This document shows, one piece after another, positions 16,664 through 24,978 of a DNA stretch of 39,424 nucleotides. The notes under the pieces are model-generated. The model ran no database searches and was not told the origin of the DNA. It worked only from the letters and a program-made list of their open reading frames with translations. Position 1 is the stretch's first letter. Each line of letters starts with the position of its first letter. The stretch comes from Glaciecola sp. UBA1851 (GTDB lineage: Bacteria > Pseudomonadota > Gammaproteobacteria > Enterobacterales > Alteromonadaceae), in NCBI GenBank assembly GCA_002338515.1, contig DDIL01000191.1, positions 8,498 to 47,921 on the forward strand. The letters are read 5' to 3'. A program made the translations under genes and the position numbers.

Positions 16664-17395
16664 TTAGAGACCTTCACTATTTGCATCAGCTCTAGGTTCA
16701 ACCAAATAAAGCTTTTGCCCTAAGCTCACTGTAATTGAGACTAAATTATCTGTGCTTCTTTCTAACATCAAACATTGTAGACTCAACAACATACTACAAA
16801 TTAAACCCGTCATTGTCGTAAACATCGCTACGCCCATCCCTTGGGTCATTTGTTGCATAAGTTGTTTCACTCCCGATATATCAAGCTGGTCTAAATCAGA
16901 TACCGTATTTAACATAATGACAAAACCAATAACTGTGCCTAATAAACCTAACTTGATAAGTACGCCACTAACAAACCATCCAATTTTATGGGGGCCAGAA
17001 AGTGCTTCAGCATATAATTCACCCAATTGGGCGATATCTTTATCGGGTTTATTTTTGAGTAAATAGGTTAAATAATTAAAAGTAGCCGAGTGTTTTGTAG
17101 TGGGAACTAGCAAATGGTCGCCTGTTTTACTATCGGCTTTCGTTTTTTTACGCGCATCTATTATCCAATAACTAACTTTGAACTCTTGAGCAATAATCCA
17201 ATTTCTGTAGCCTATAAAAATACTGCACAATACAAATAACACTATAATTAATTGTGATATTCGTGTGCTATCTGTCGCGACTATATATGCTATTACACCT
17301 AAGTCAAAGAGCACAAAAAGAAAAAACGCCACTAAGCCGACAATTAATAGCCAATACAAAAAATTTCGATAGAGCTGAGAGGTAGCATGAAACAA
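16664..17395 (-). CDS. MotA/TolQ/ExbB-family proton channel protein
   Basis: 243 residues with four predicted membrane helices (about 12-40, 46-64, 139-163, 185-210) and the expected cytoplasmic loop between helices 2 and 3. Helix 3 has the family signature GLLGTVIGFVIML (150-162). Helix 4 has MGVAMFTTMTGLICSMLL with Thr residues (193, 194, 196) at the proton-pathway region. The start is the TTG at 17395, preceded at about 6 bases by AGGAG; no in-frame ATG exists nearby. It is the first gene of a four-gene leftward operon. The family forms pentamers around a dimer of ExbD/TolR/MotB-like subunits, here most likely the next gene. It is not assignable to ExbB, TolQ or MotA proper. Confidence 0.85.
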   Translation of the reverse strand: MFHATSQLYRNFLYWLLIVGLVAFFLFVLFDLGVIAYIVATDSTRISQLIIVLFVLCSIFIGYRNWIIAQEFKVSYWIIDARKKTKADSKTGDHLLVPTTKHSATFNYLTYLLKNKPDKDIAQLGELYAEALSGPHKIGWFVSGVLIKLGLLGTVIGFVIMLNTVSDLDQLDISGVKQLMQQMTQGMGVAMFTTMTGLICSMLLSLQCLMLERSTDNLVSITVSLGQKLYLVEPRADANSEGL

Positions 17396-17546
17396 AATGC
17401 ACTCCTGTATAAGTGCTGTTTAACAAGTGAAACAATTACTAGGGCTTGATGATTTTTGCTGTATGATTATGCTGCAAAACCCACCGACAGATTGGCTTTC
17501 ACAACAAAATTCACATTGTCACCCAATTAAGAAATAACGAATTGGA

Positions 17547-18152
17547 TTACATTTGTTTTATTTTTAAATAAGGCAACCAACGTTCATCTACTTCAAGAAG
17601 CTCCAGCTCATCGGTATTAATAGGCGGTATGGACAGATTGTCAGGTGGTGACGCTAAATCATCAAGGTCTAAACTGTACGCTACGCCTTTAAATCCTTCG
17701 CCATCTGGTACAAGTTCAAAATACACGCCTTGTCTTAGTCGCGCACCAAACTGATTAGCCCGTTTGTACATAAATAGAAGCTCGTGAGATAACCAAACCG
17801 AATTGTTTTGTTCAGTGACATCATTTTGAGGGTACGGGTAATGGATATGACACAATATTTCAGCCCCTTCCAAGCATTTCATTTCTTTCATAGACAAGAA
17901 AAAATCTTTAAATTTACTATCATCTCGCTCAAAATTATATTTATTGCCCTGTTTTTCAACAAAGCCTATATTAATTGTATTACCAGATTTGTCTTCCAAG
18001 AACACTTCGTATTTCTGACCCGCATGTATGTCTGAATTAGACTCATTTGTGCTAGAACAAGCGCTAATACCTAGCACGAGACTCATTAACAGACCAACTT
18101 TTAGCCTGGTCCATAAGGATGTGGTACTTAGCGATAAATATTGATTTGTCAT
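17547..18152 (-). CDS. Lipoprotein of unknown function
   Basis: 201 residues. A long polar N-terminus is followed by a hydrophobic stretch and the lipobox GISAC (Cys at about 32), then a Ser-rich linker (SSTNESNSD). The mature domain (about 45-200) is acidic and mixed alpha/beta, with KYEVFLEDKSGNTINIGFVE near its start. No family is recognised. The first ATG makes the signal peptide unusually long, so translation may start at a later codon. It lies 151 bp upstream of the ExbB-like gene on the same strand and could belong to the same functional group, but the gap allows a separate promoter. Confidence 0.7.
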   Translation of the reverse strand: MTNQYLSLSTTSLWTRLKVGLLMSLVLGISACSSTNESNSDIHAGQKYEVFLEDKSGNTINIGFVEKQGNKYNFERDDSKFKDFFLSMKEMKCLEGAEILCHIHYPYPQNDVTEQNNSVWLSHELLFMYKRANQFGARLRQGVYFELVPDGEGFKGVAYSLDLDDLASPPDNLSIPPINTDELELLEVDERWLPYLKIKQM

Positions 18153-18252
18153 ATGGGCCAGCCTGCTATAAGTAAAATAAACATATCAAACAAGAGTATA
18201 CGCAACACCAAAGTGGTGCAAGTAAACATCATTGGCCAAAAGAAGGGATTTA

Positions 18253-18270
18253 CCCCTACTTTAGTACAGG
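18253..18270 (+). promoter_or_regulatory. Shared-motif site A, upstream of the TonB receptor/ABC operon
   Basis: cccctactttagtacagg; shares CCTACTTTAG with sites C and D and lies about 157-174 bp before the receptor ATG. It is the least palindromic of the five sites. Confidence 0.5.
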
Positions 18271-18426
18271 TTATCTAATTCACCACGACGACTCATTTAT
18301 CTTTTTACCGAAAACAGGATAATTTGATGACACTAAAAAATGACATTCCTGATACTTTAGGATGGTTTTTTATGGGAAGCTTTTAATTTAGACTTTATAG
18401 CAATCTTGTCAAATAAAATTAAGCTA

Positions 18427-20820
18427 ATGATCACACGCCATACACCTTTTACCCTTTCTAAAGTCGCCATAGCCATTTCCATCAATATTGGTCTAATAGC
18501 ATCAACCATCGCTCAAACAAGTGATATTGAAGTGGTCAAAGTACAAGGCGCAACCGCTCTAAATCCATCAAAGGAAGCAAAGGCATTGTTCGGTACAAAG
18601 CAATTCGTAGATGCCAAAACCATTGAAAACGCCAATGCCTTATCCTTACCCGAATTACTCAAATCTCAGTTTCAAAGTATTAACATAAACGATGTACAGA
18701 ACAATCCATTTCAGCCAGACCTGCAATACAGAGGCTTTACCGCATCACCCTTATTAGGTTTACCTCAAGGTATTTCGCTTTATCTAAACGGCTCCAGAAT
18801 AAACGAAGTGTTTGGTGATACCGTCAATTGGGACTTAATCCCATTAGACGCGATTGACAGTGTAGCGCTTTACTCTGGCTCTAATCCAATTTTTGGCCAA
18901 AATACACTAGGTGGAGCTTTGGCACTCACGACTAAAAATGGTTTTACTTACGAGAAAAATGAAATCGAAATAGGAACAGGTAGTGATGGTCGTCAAGAAC
19001 TTGGATTTGAATCAGGCGGTAGCAATGATGGTTTCGGCTATTATATAAACTTGAGCCAATATGAAGAAGACGGCTGGCGAGATTTCTCACCTTCTGAAGT
19101 TAACCAAGTCTTCACATCCCTCTCTTATAAAGGTGACAAGTCAAGCGTTAACCTTAATTACATGTTTGCAGACAATGACCTAATAGGAAACGGCGCATCT
19201 CCAATAGAGCTTCTTGAAATAGAAGGGCGAAACGCAATTTATACCAGTCCAGACCAAACACAAAATGAATTGCATAATGTCAGTGTAGATGGCGAATATG
19301 AATTGTCTAGCAGTACGTTAATAAGCTACAACTTGTTTTACAGAGAAATTGAAACTGCTTCTATAAACGGGGACGACAGTGACTATGGCGGCTGTGCGTT
19401 TGACGATGGGCGTATTACCCTGTGTGAATTAGAAGATGACGACGATGATGATGATGATGATGATGATTTGCCAGAAGTGGGTGACGAAGCTGAAGCGGTC
19501 GAATTTGTGGGGTTTACGCCTAGCACGGCTTTTTCTGACATTTCTGATGTCGATCCAGATGAAGTCGATGGTACTTATAATACAGGCAAAGCTAAAACTG
19601 AAAATATTGGTTTATCGTTACAATTAGCCAAGCAATATTCATTCGCAGGCATAAGCAACGAACTAATAGTAGGTGCGGGTTATCAGCGCGGAGATATTAA
19701 CTATCAGGCAGATACAACTTTCGGTATTTTAGCTAATGATAGTGCTGCCGACCCAAGATCAGTCACGCCATTATTCGGCATACAGGATGTTGAAGCGCAG
19801 GTAAGATTAGATGTTGATACAAAAGCCGTCTATATTTTTGCTGTAAATAGCACTGAACTAACCGACAAACTCACGCTGAATATAGCAGGTCGATTTAATG
19901 ATGATCATATCATTATGGAAGACCTAATTGATGACGGTGAAGGCTCATTAGATGGTAATCACCGGTTTACCCAGTTTAACCCTGCCATTAGTTTAGATAT
20001 TAAATTGGATGAAGACCAATTTGTTAATGTTGGTTTTAGTCAATCTTCAAGAACGCCTAGTCCAGCAGAGTTAAGTTGTGCTGATGAAGACGACCCTTGT
20101 CGCTTACCCAATGGTTTTGTTGCTGACCCGCCTCTTGATCAAGTAGTAACAAGAACGGTTGAAGTCAATTACAGTGCTCAGTTTGATGACGTTAATGTGT
20201 TTGCAAACGTGTATTTAAGTGAGAGCAAAGACGACATAATCTTTCAGCAAGCCGGCGCAATTGCGTCTAGAGGGTACTTCATCAACATAGATAAAACCGA
20301 GCGCCAAGGACTCGAGCTAGGATTAAACCATGCAATAGGCGATTTAAGTTATCAATTTAGCTATAACTACCTTGACGCGACTTATGGGTCTAATTTTACC
20401 TCTTTTAGCCCATTAAATCCTCAAGGCCCTAATAGACAGGTTACCTCTGGTGACACGATCCCAGGGAACGCTGAGCACGTCGTAAAAGGGAGCATCGATT
20501 ATCGATTTAACGATAGCTTTTCGACTGGGCTTGAGGTAGTTTTAGCTTCAGACCAGTATTACCGAGGAGATGAGGCAAACGAAAACGAGAAAATAGACGG
20601 CTATCAAGTAGTAAGTTTTTATGCCCGTTACGACATCATGGAAAATTTAAGCTTACAGTTACGTATCAATAACTTGTTAGATGAACAATACAACACGTTT
20701 GGTACATACGGCGAGGCAGATGAAGTGCTAGAAGATATATATCCAGATGTTGAAGCGCCCAACTTTGTTGGCCCTGCTACCCCTCGTCAATTTGCCTTAA
20801 AGTTGAAATATGCATTCTAA
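18427..20820 (+). CDS. TonB-dependent receptor with a poly-aspartate extracellular segment
   Basis: About 797 residues. The ATG at 18427 gives a clean signal peptide (MITRHTPFTLSKVAIAISI... cleaved near TIAQT). A TTG 21 bases upstream would add seven residues. The plug domain (about 35-165) includes LQYRGFTASPLLGLPQGI, LYLNGSRINEVFGDTVNWDL and NTLGGALALTTKNG. The barrel ends ALKLKYAF. An unusual stretch holds two cysteines flanking an acidic segment, then 11 consecutive Asp (about 337-347; codons 19435-19467, eight of them a perfect GAT run), then further Asp/Glu. It is the first gene of an operon with a periplasmic binding protein, permease and ATPase. The substrate is unknown. Its linkage to a predicted lanthanide-dependent dehydrogenase makes a rare-earth complex a leading guess; PQQ or an alcohol-related solute are alternatives. 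Confidence 0.9.
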   Translation: MITRHTPFTLSKVAIAISINIGLIASTIAQTSDIEVVKVQGATALNPSKEAKALFGTKQFVDAKTIENANALSLPELLKSQFQSININDVQNNPFQPDLQYRGFTASPLLGLPQGISLYLNGSRINEVFGDTVNWDLIPLDAIDSVALYSGSNPIFGQNTLGGALALTTKNGFTYEKNEIEIGTGSDGRQELGFESGGSNDGFGYYINLSQYEEDGWRDFSPSEVNQVFTSLSYKGDKSSVNLNYMFADNDLIGNGASPIELLEIEGRNAIYTSPDQTQNELHNVSVDGEYELSSSTLISYNLFYREIETASINGDDSDYGGCAFDDGRITLCELEDDDDDDDDDDDLPEVGDEAEAVEFVGFTPSTAFSDISDVDPDEVDGTYNTGKAKTENIGLSLQLAKQYSFAGISNELIVGAGYQRGDINYQADTTFGILANDSAADPRSVTPLFGIQDVEAQVRLDVDTKAVYIFAVNSTELTDKLTLNIAGRFNDDHIIMEDLIDDGEGSLDGNHRFTQFNPAISLDIKLDEDQFVNVGFSQSSRTPSPAELSCADEDDPCRLPNGFVADPPLDQVVTRTVEVNYSAQFDDVNVFANVYLSESKDDIIFQQAGAIASRGYFINIDKTERQGLELGLNHAIGDLSYQFSYNYLDATYGSNFTSFSPLNPQGPNRQVTSGDTIPGNAEHVVKGSIDYRFNDSFSTGLEVVLASDQYYRGDEANENEKIDGYQVVSFYARYDIMENLSLQLRINNLLDEQYNTFGTYGEADEVLEDIYPDVEAPNFVGPATPRQFALKLKYAF
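19435..19467 (+). repeat. In-frame aspartate-codon run with a (GAT)8 microsatellite
   Basis: Eleven Asp codons (GAT GAC GAC followed by eight GAT) lie inside the receptor gene. Unit slippage would change the Asp count without breaking the frame. Confidence 0.9.
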
Positions 20821-21766
20821 ATATTTAAGCAATAGCGTCAGTTTATTCGCTACCATAATTATACTTGCCTTTACCAACATAAGTATGGCAAACGACTTAC
20901 CTACAGTGAGAGTGGGTGTGTTAAGTTACGGCACCATTAATTGGGAAATTGACACCATTAAGCATCATGAGCTTGATAAAAAATTGGGAATAAATGTTGA
21001 AGCCGTCAAATTAACTACCAAAAATGCGGCGGCTATTGCGCTTCAAGGTAAGGCTGTCGATGTGATATTGACTGATCTTTTTTGGGTGATTAAACAGGGT
21101 GGCAAATTTAAAATGCATCCTACTCATAAGTTAAGTGGCGGCCTTTATGCTAAAGCGATTAATACTCAGGTAAACGATATTAACACGCTCGGGGTTGCAG
21201 GTGGTGCTAACGACAAAAATCTTTTGGTTTACAAAGCCTATTTAAAGAAAAAAAACCAATCCTTAACGTCAGAGCTCAAATATGGCGCGCCGCCCTTACT
21301 AAACGAAATGATGCTTACTGGAAAAATCGACGGGCTTATCAACTTTTGGCATTATAATGCAAGGCTTGATGCTTCTGGCTTTCACAATGTGTTGACCACT
21401 CAATCTATGTTAACCACCCTTAATATTAAATCAGAAGTACCGTTGCTTGGCTGGGTATTTCATCGTGATTTTGTTGACGGTGCTCACGAACAATTACAGC
21501 GTTTTATAAAAGCTAGTCAACAAGCAAAAAAGCTATTGTTAAACCAACACGCTGATGATTGGGCCAGACTTAAACCCAAAATGAAAGCTAAGTCTGAAAA
21601 AGAATATTTAGCCCTAATTCAGCACTACCCAAGTACAATTATTACAGATGAAAAAACTGAAATTGAGGCGTCTGCAAAACAGTTGTTTGATGAAATAAAA
21701 GGTTTAAAAGACCAAAATTTGTTTCAGGATGATGAGTTATTCCCACAAAATTTGTTTATTGATTGA
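20810..21766 (+). CDS. Periplasmic substrate-binding protein of an ABC importer (NitT/TauT-like)
   Basis: 318 residues with a Sec signal peptide ending near ISMAND. The mature protein starts VRVGVLSYGTINWEIDTIKH and goes on with AAAIALQGKAVDVILTDLFW, the pattern of type II binding proteins of the nitrate/sulfonate/taurine class (SsuA/TauA/ThiY). It overlaps the receptor gene by 11 bases, which implies coupled translation and a shared substrate route from outer membrane to periplasm. The family binds small organic or anionic ligands, and related proteins occur in clusters linked to PQQ dehydrogenases. The ligand here is not readable from the sequence. Confidence 0.86.
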   Translation: MHSKYLSNSVSLFATIIILAFTNISMANDLPTVRVGVLSYGTINWEIDTIKHHELDKKLGINVEAVKLTTKNAAAIALQGKAVDVILTDLFWVIKQGGKFKMHPTHKLSGGLYAKAINTQVNDINTLGVAGGANDKNLLVYKAYLKKKNQSLTSELKYGAPPLLNEMMLTGKIDGLINFWHYNARLDASGFHNVLTTQSMLTTLNIKSEVPLLGWVFHRDFVDGAHEQLQRFIKASQQAKKLLLNQHADDWARLKPKMKAKSEKEYLALIQHYPSTIITDEKTEIEASAKQLFDEIKGLKDQNLFQDDELFPQNLFID

Positions 21767-21875
21767 TTATGTGAAATATCCCAGTATGAACACAAATAAG
21801 CATAGAATAAATGATAAACGAAACAATAAGACTTTCGGGCTGTTAAAGCAAAACATGACCGTAGGCTTATTTTAA

Positions 21876-22628
21876 GTGAGACGCTTTCAAAGCTTTTTTG
21901 TACAGTGTTTAGTTGTTGGTTCATTACTCATAATATGGCAAGTAGCTGTTATTATGTTTGAACCTGAATACTTCCCTCGTTTAGATGTGATTGCTTCTTC
22001 TTGGCACTATCACTGGTTTGACGGTAACTTACAAAACGATCTTGTACAAACCCTCAGACGCGTCGTAATCAGCTTTATTTTGGCCATGTTTATAGGTGTA
22101 CTCACGGGAATATTGATGGGGCGCGTGAACAGAGCTAATCAAATATTCGAGCCCTTACTGTTATTTTTCTTGAACTTACCCGCATTAGTTACAATTATCT
22201 TATGCTATATCTGGATAGGATTAGAAGAAACAGCCGCTATCCTAGCCGTATTTATTAACAAATTACCTACTGTGATTGTTGCCATGCGAGAAGGCGCAAG
22301 GGTGATTGACAATAAACTAATGGAAGTCGCAAAAGTGTATAAGCTTCCTGCTAGTAGAACATTCTTCAACGTTTTTCTTCCGCAGTTATACCCATATATT
22401 CTTGCTGCTGCCAGAAACGGACTAGCACTTATTTGGAAAATCGTTCTTGTGGTTGAGTTATTAGGGCGCAGCGACGGCATCGGTTTTGGTTTACACACCT
22501 TTTTCGGACATTTTGATATTGCCAGTATATTGGCGTATGCGTTTAGCTTTATGATGGTAATGTTTAGTGTAGATTGGTTTGTTTTTAAGCCACTTGAAAA
22601 GAGAATACAGCGAGGACGTCAGCAATGA
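21876..22628 (+). CDS. ABC transporter permease (NitT/TauT-like)
   Basis: 250 residues with about six predicted membrane helices. The EAA-type cytoplasmic loop is in KLMEVAKVYKLPASRTFFNV (about 149-168). The start is the GTG at 21876, since a TAA stop lies immediately before it and no good ribosome binding site is seen. A 29-codon ORF in the same frame ends at that TAA (21786-21875), so translation may reinitiate from it. The ATPase gene overlaps its end by 4 bases (22625-22628). It forms the inner-membrane channel for the binding protein encoded 109 bp upstream. Confidence 0.88.
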   Translation: MRRFQSFFVQCLVVGSLLIIWQVAVIMFEPEYFPRLDVIASSWHYHWFDGNLQNDLVQTLRRVVISFILAMFIGVLTGILMGRVNRANQIFEPLLLFFLNLPALVTIILCYIWIGLEETAAILAVFINKLPTVIVAMREGARVIDNKLMEVAKVYKLPASRTFFNVFLPQLYPYILAAARNGLALIWKIVLVVELLGRSDGIGFGLHTFFGHFDIASILAYAFSFMMVMFSVDWFVFKPLEKRIQRGRQQ

Positions 22629-23344
22629 GGAATGTAGATTTTCACTTGCATGGCATAAACCTAGACAACCAACTAATTGTCGACTCTTGTTCTTTTTCAG
22701 TCAGAGAAAATCGCACGTCTGCCCTAATTGGCCCATCTGGATGCGGCAAAACAACGATGTTAAATGTAATAGCAGGTCTTATAGATGTTGAACATTTTAC
22801 GCCACCACCAGACCTTAAGTTAGCATATATATTTCAAGAGGCACGATTGATACCTTGGCTCAGCATTGAACAAAACCTTGCATTGATAGAGCCTAATTTG
22901 TCTTCATCAGACATTAAACAGTTATTAGAAGACGTAAAGCTACATGATGTCGCAAGCGTCTACCCCGTTCAGTTATCAGGAGGCATGCAAAGAAGAGTAA
23001 GCATTGCTAGAGCATTTGTAAATAAACCCAATTTGGTATTATTAGATGAGGCATTTAGCTCATTAGATGCACCCACAGCCCGTTACCTTATGAACCTTGT
23101 GAGAGGCCTATTAGACAAAAACCAAGCAAGTGCACTACTAGTGACTCACAATCTACAGGAGGCGCTGGCATTGGCTGATGATTTATATTTTTTAAGCAGC
23201 AAACCCACCAAGGTAATCAAACATATAACCAATCCGATACCTCAAAGCGATAGAAAACAAGACCATCTAGAAATTGACGTCATTCATGAACAAGAGAAAG
23301 CGCTTCTTTCTGACTATCCAGAAATTTTATCTGGGATAGTATAA
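22625..23344 (+). CDS. ABC transporter ATP-binding protein (NitT/TauT-like)
   Basis: 239 residues with all ATPase motifs: Walker A GPSGCGKTT (about 37-45), Q-loop AYIFQEARLIPW, signature LSGGMQRRV, Walker B LVLLDEAFSSLD and the switch histidine in LLVTHN. The QEARLIPW form of the Q-loop is typical of the SsuB/TauB/NrtD group. It is coupled to the permease by an ATGA overlap and is the last gene of the receptor-binding protein-permease-ATPase operon. The next gene is 315 bases away behind its own regulatory site. Confidence 0.92.
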   Translation: MRNVDFHLHGINLDNQLIVDSCSFSVRENRTSALIGPSGCGKTTMLNVIAGLIDVEHFTPPPDLKLAYIFQEARLIPWLSIEQNLALIEPNLSSSDIKQLLEDVKLHDVASVYPVQLSGGMQRRVSIARAFVNKPNLVLLDEAFSSLDAPTARYLMNLVRGLLDKNQASALLVTHNLQEALALADDLYFLSSKPTKVIKHITNPIPQSDRKQDHLEIDVIHEQEKALLSDYPEILSGIV

Positions 23345-23659
23345 CTAACCTGAGTCTTGTAAAAGAAGCAGCAGTTAATAGCCCTACTGTCACGAATGAC
23401 TGCTTATCCAAAATTGATGTTAACTAACCTCAAGCCCCGTCGCTTCTCACTTTACCAACAACACTTCGTTTCTTCTTCCTACTAAAGGACGAGGTTTACA
23501 GTTCTAATAGTTAATAGTTTGAAATTCAAATGTAATTATTATGCTACTCACTGTCAATGAAATGTTACATCAATAGCTCAACTAGATATTTATCAAAGCT
23601 TTACTATTGAAAGCATGATTGAAAATTAGCATTAACAACAATCAAACGGAACACACACT
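23345..23659 (+). other. Promoter region of the porin gene
   Basis: A 315-base gap with no ORF. It contains shared-motif site B (23476-23494). AT-rich sequence around 23520-23640 should hold the porin promoter and leader. No clear terminator follows the ATPase gene. Confidence 0.5.
23476..23494 (+). promoter_or_regulatory. Shared-motif site B, upstream of the porin gene
   Basis: ttcctactaaaggacgagg; shares CCTACTAAAGGA with site E on the opposite strand and lies about 166-184 bp before the porin ATG. Confidence 0.55.
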
Positions 23660-24877
23660 ATGAACAACAAAAAATTATTTAAGACTTGTATCGCTACTGC
23701 GATTCTTGCAAGTATATCTTCAACTGCAATGGCAGAAGACGAAACAACGTGGAATATTTCAGGCTGGATAAACGAAGGTATCACTTATTATGATGATGGC
23801 CAAGGTTCTGACGTAGCACAACTAGGTGATAACGGAACCACACTAGGCAGTCGTATAGCGCTAACAGGTGGTTATAAGCCTGAAAATACAGGATTACAGT
23901 TTGGCTTTGAAGTGATTGTTGAGCCAACTGCTGCTGTTGATGGAAATAGCTCATCTCCACTATTGTCTAACCAAGACGGTGTCAGCAATGCAAATGCATT
24001 TGGTAGCGGTGTTAGTCTCTTATCAAACAACATATATATGAGTGGTGACTTTGGTAAAATTACCATTGGTACGCAAAGTATGCCGACAGATAATATCGCC
24101 GTACTTGCGGATCCTTCGGTCACTATTTGGTCTGGTATTTCTCCATTATTCAGAATGTTAGGCTTCAGTATTCGTGGTGTCGATGCTACAGCGGGTAACC
24201 AAACCTGGGGGAACTTTGCACAGTGTGCTGGCCTTAATGGTTTAGGTATAGGTATCGATTGTAACGGTATTTACCGTAACGGTATTCGATATGATCTTCC
24301 AGAGTTTGGCGGAGTAAACATTGCTATTGGGTACGCAAACGATGAAGTTTACGATGTAGCGCTAAAATATGCTGGCGAAGTAGCCGGTTTAACGACTATG
24401 TTTAATGCCGGTTATGCATATAACGCAGATGGTGGTCAAAACGTCCTTGGTAGCTCTTCAGAAACCTTACAGTTCCAGCTTGGTTTGATGGACGCTGAAA
24501 GCGGTATGTTCGGAACATTTGCTTATCAAATGGAAGACGTAGAAGATGCAGCTGTTGGCTCTGGCGATGACACAAGTGCTTACCATGTAAAAGTTGGTGT
24601 TAAACGCGCTTATAACAGCTACGGAGACTCTGCATTTTACGTAGACTATGGTAGTTATAATGACCAATATGGTATGGCGCACTTAGAAGGCGTAACTGGT
24701 TCTAAATTATCTGTGTTAGGTTTTGCAGCAGAGCAGAATTTTGGCGCTAGATTCCTCATGTATGCAAAATATGAAATCATAGGCCTTGATGTGGATGGTA
24801 CGTCGAATGCACAAGCCTTATATAGTGGCGCTCAAGACTTAAACTTACTACAGGTAGGTGCAACATTCTTCTTCTAA
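23660..24877 (+). CDS. Outer-membrane porin
   Basis: 405 residues with a Sec signal peptide (MNNKKLFKTCIATAILA... cleaved at STAMAED). The mature protein is made of alternating beta strands (NISGWINEGITYYDDGQG; IALTGGYKPENTGLQFGFEV; NNIYMSGDFGKITIGTQ) and ends with a terminal Phe (VGATFFF), the usual assembly signal. It resembles general Gram-negative porins (16-strand type); GDFGKITIG at the first hairpins is characteristic. It probably lets small solutes, perhaps alcohols or organic acids, into the periplasm. It shares an upstream motif with the alcohol-oxidation genes, suggesting co-regulation. A strong terminator follows. Confidence 0.87.
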   Translation: MNNKKLFKTCIATAILASISSTAMAEDETTWNISGWINEGITYYDDGQGSDVAQLGDNGTTLGSRIALTGGYKPENTGLQFGFEVIVEPTAAVDGNSSSPLLSNQDGVSNANAFGSGVSLLSNNIYMSGDFGKITIGTQSMPTDNIAVLADPSVTIWSGISPLFRMLGFSIRGVDATAGNQTWGNFAQCAGLNGLGIGIDCNGIYRNGIRYDLPEFGGVNIAIGYANDEVYDVALKYAGEVAGLTTMFNAGYAYNADGGQNVLGSSSETLQFQLGLMDAESGMFGTFAYQMEDVEDAAVGSGDDTSAYHVKVGVKRAYNSYGDSAFYVDYGSYNDQYGMAHLEGVTGSKLSVLGFAAEQNFGARFLMYAKYEIIGLDVDGTSNAQALYSGAQDLNLLQVGATFFF

Positions 24878-24897
24878 TGGCATCTAAGCAGTAATTT

Positions 24898-24930
24898 AAA
24901 AACATCGCAGCGAAAGCTGTGATGTTTTTT
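24898..24930 (+). terminator. Intrinsic terminator of the porin gene
   Basis: Stem aacatcgcagc / gctgtgatgtt (one G-T pair) closed by a GAAA tetraloop and followed by six T, about 20 bases after the porin stop codon. Very typical. Confidence 0.9.
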
Positions 24931-24978
24931 GCATTTGAAGCAACTAACCTTTTGAATCGAAAAAGGAATACTTAATAT

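Noticed and set aside
14815..17395. Zorya-type anti-phage system (ZorAB are also MotA/MotB-like)
   Set aside because: The channel protein has no long cytoplasmic tail, the partner has no OmpA-like domain, and no ZorC, ZorD or ZorE helicase/nuclease gene is nearby.
17522..17544. Inverted repeat ccaatt / aattgg after the lipoprotein gene
   Set aside because: Short AT-rich stem, wide loop and no T-run on the minus strand; not a credible terminator.
19436..19627. ORF encoding a run of methionines
   Set aside because: It is the shifted frame of the GAT/Asp repeat within the TonB receptor gene.
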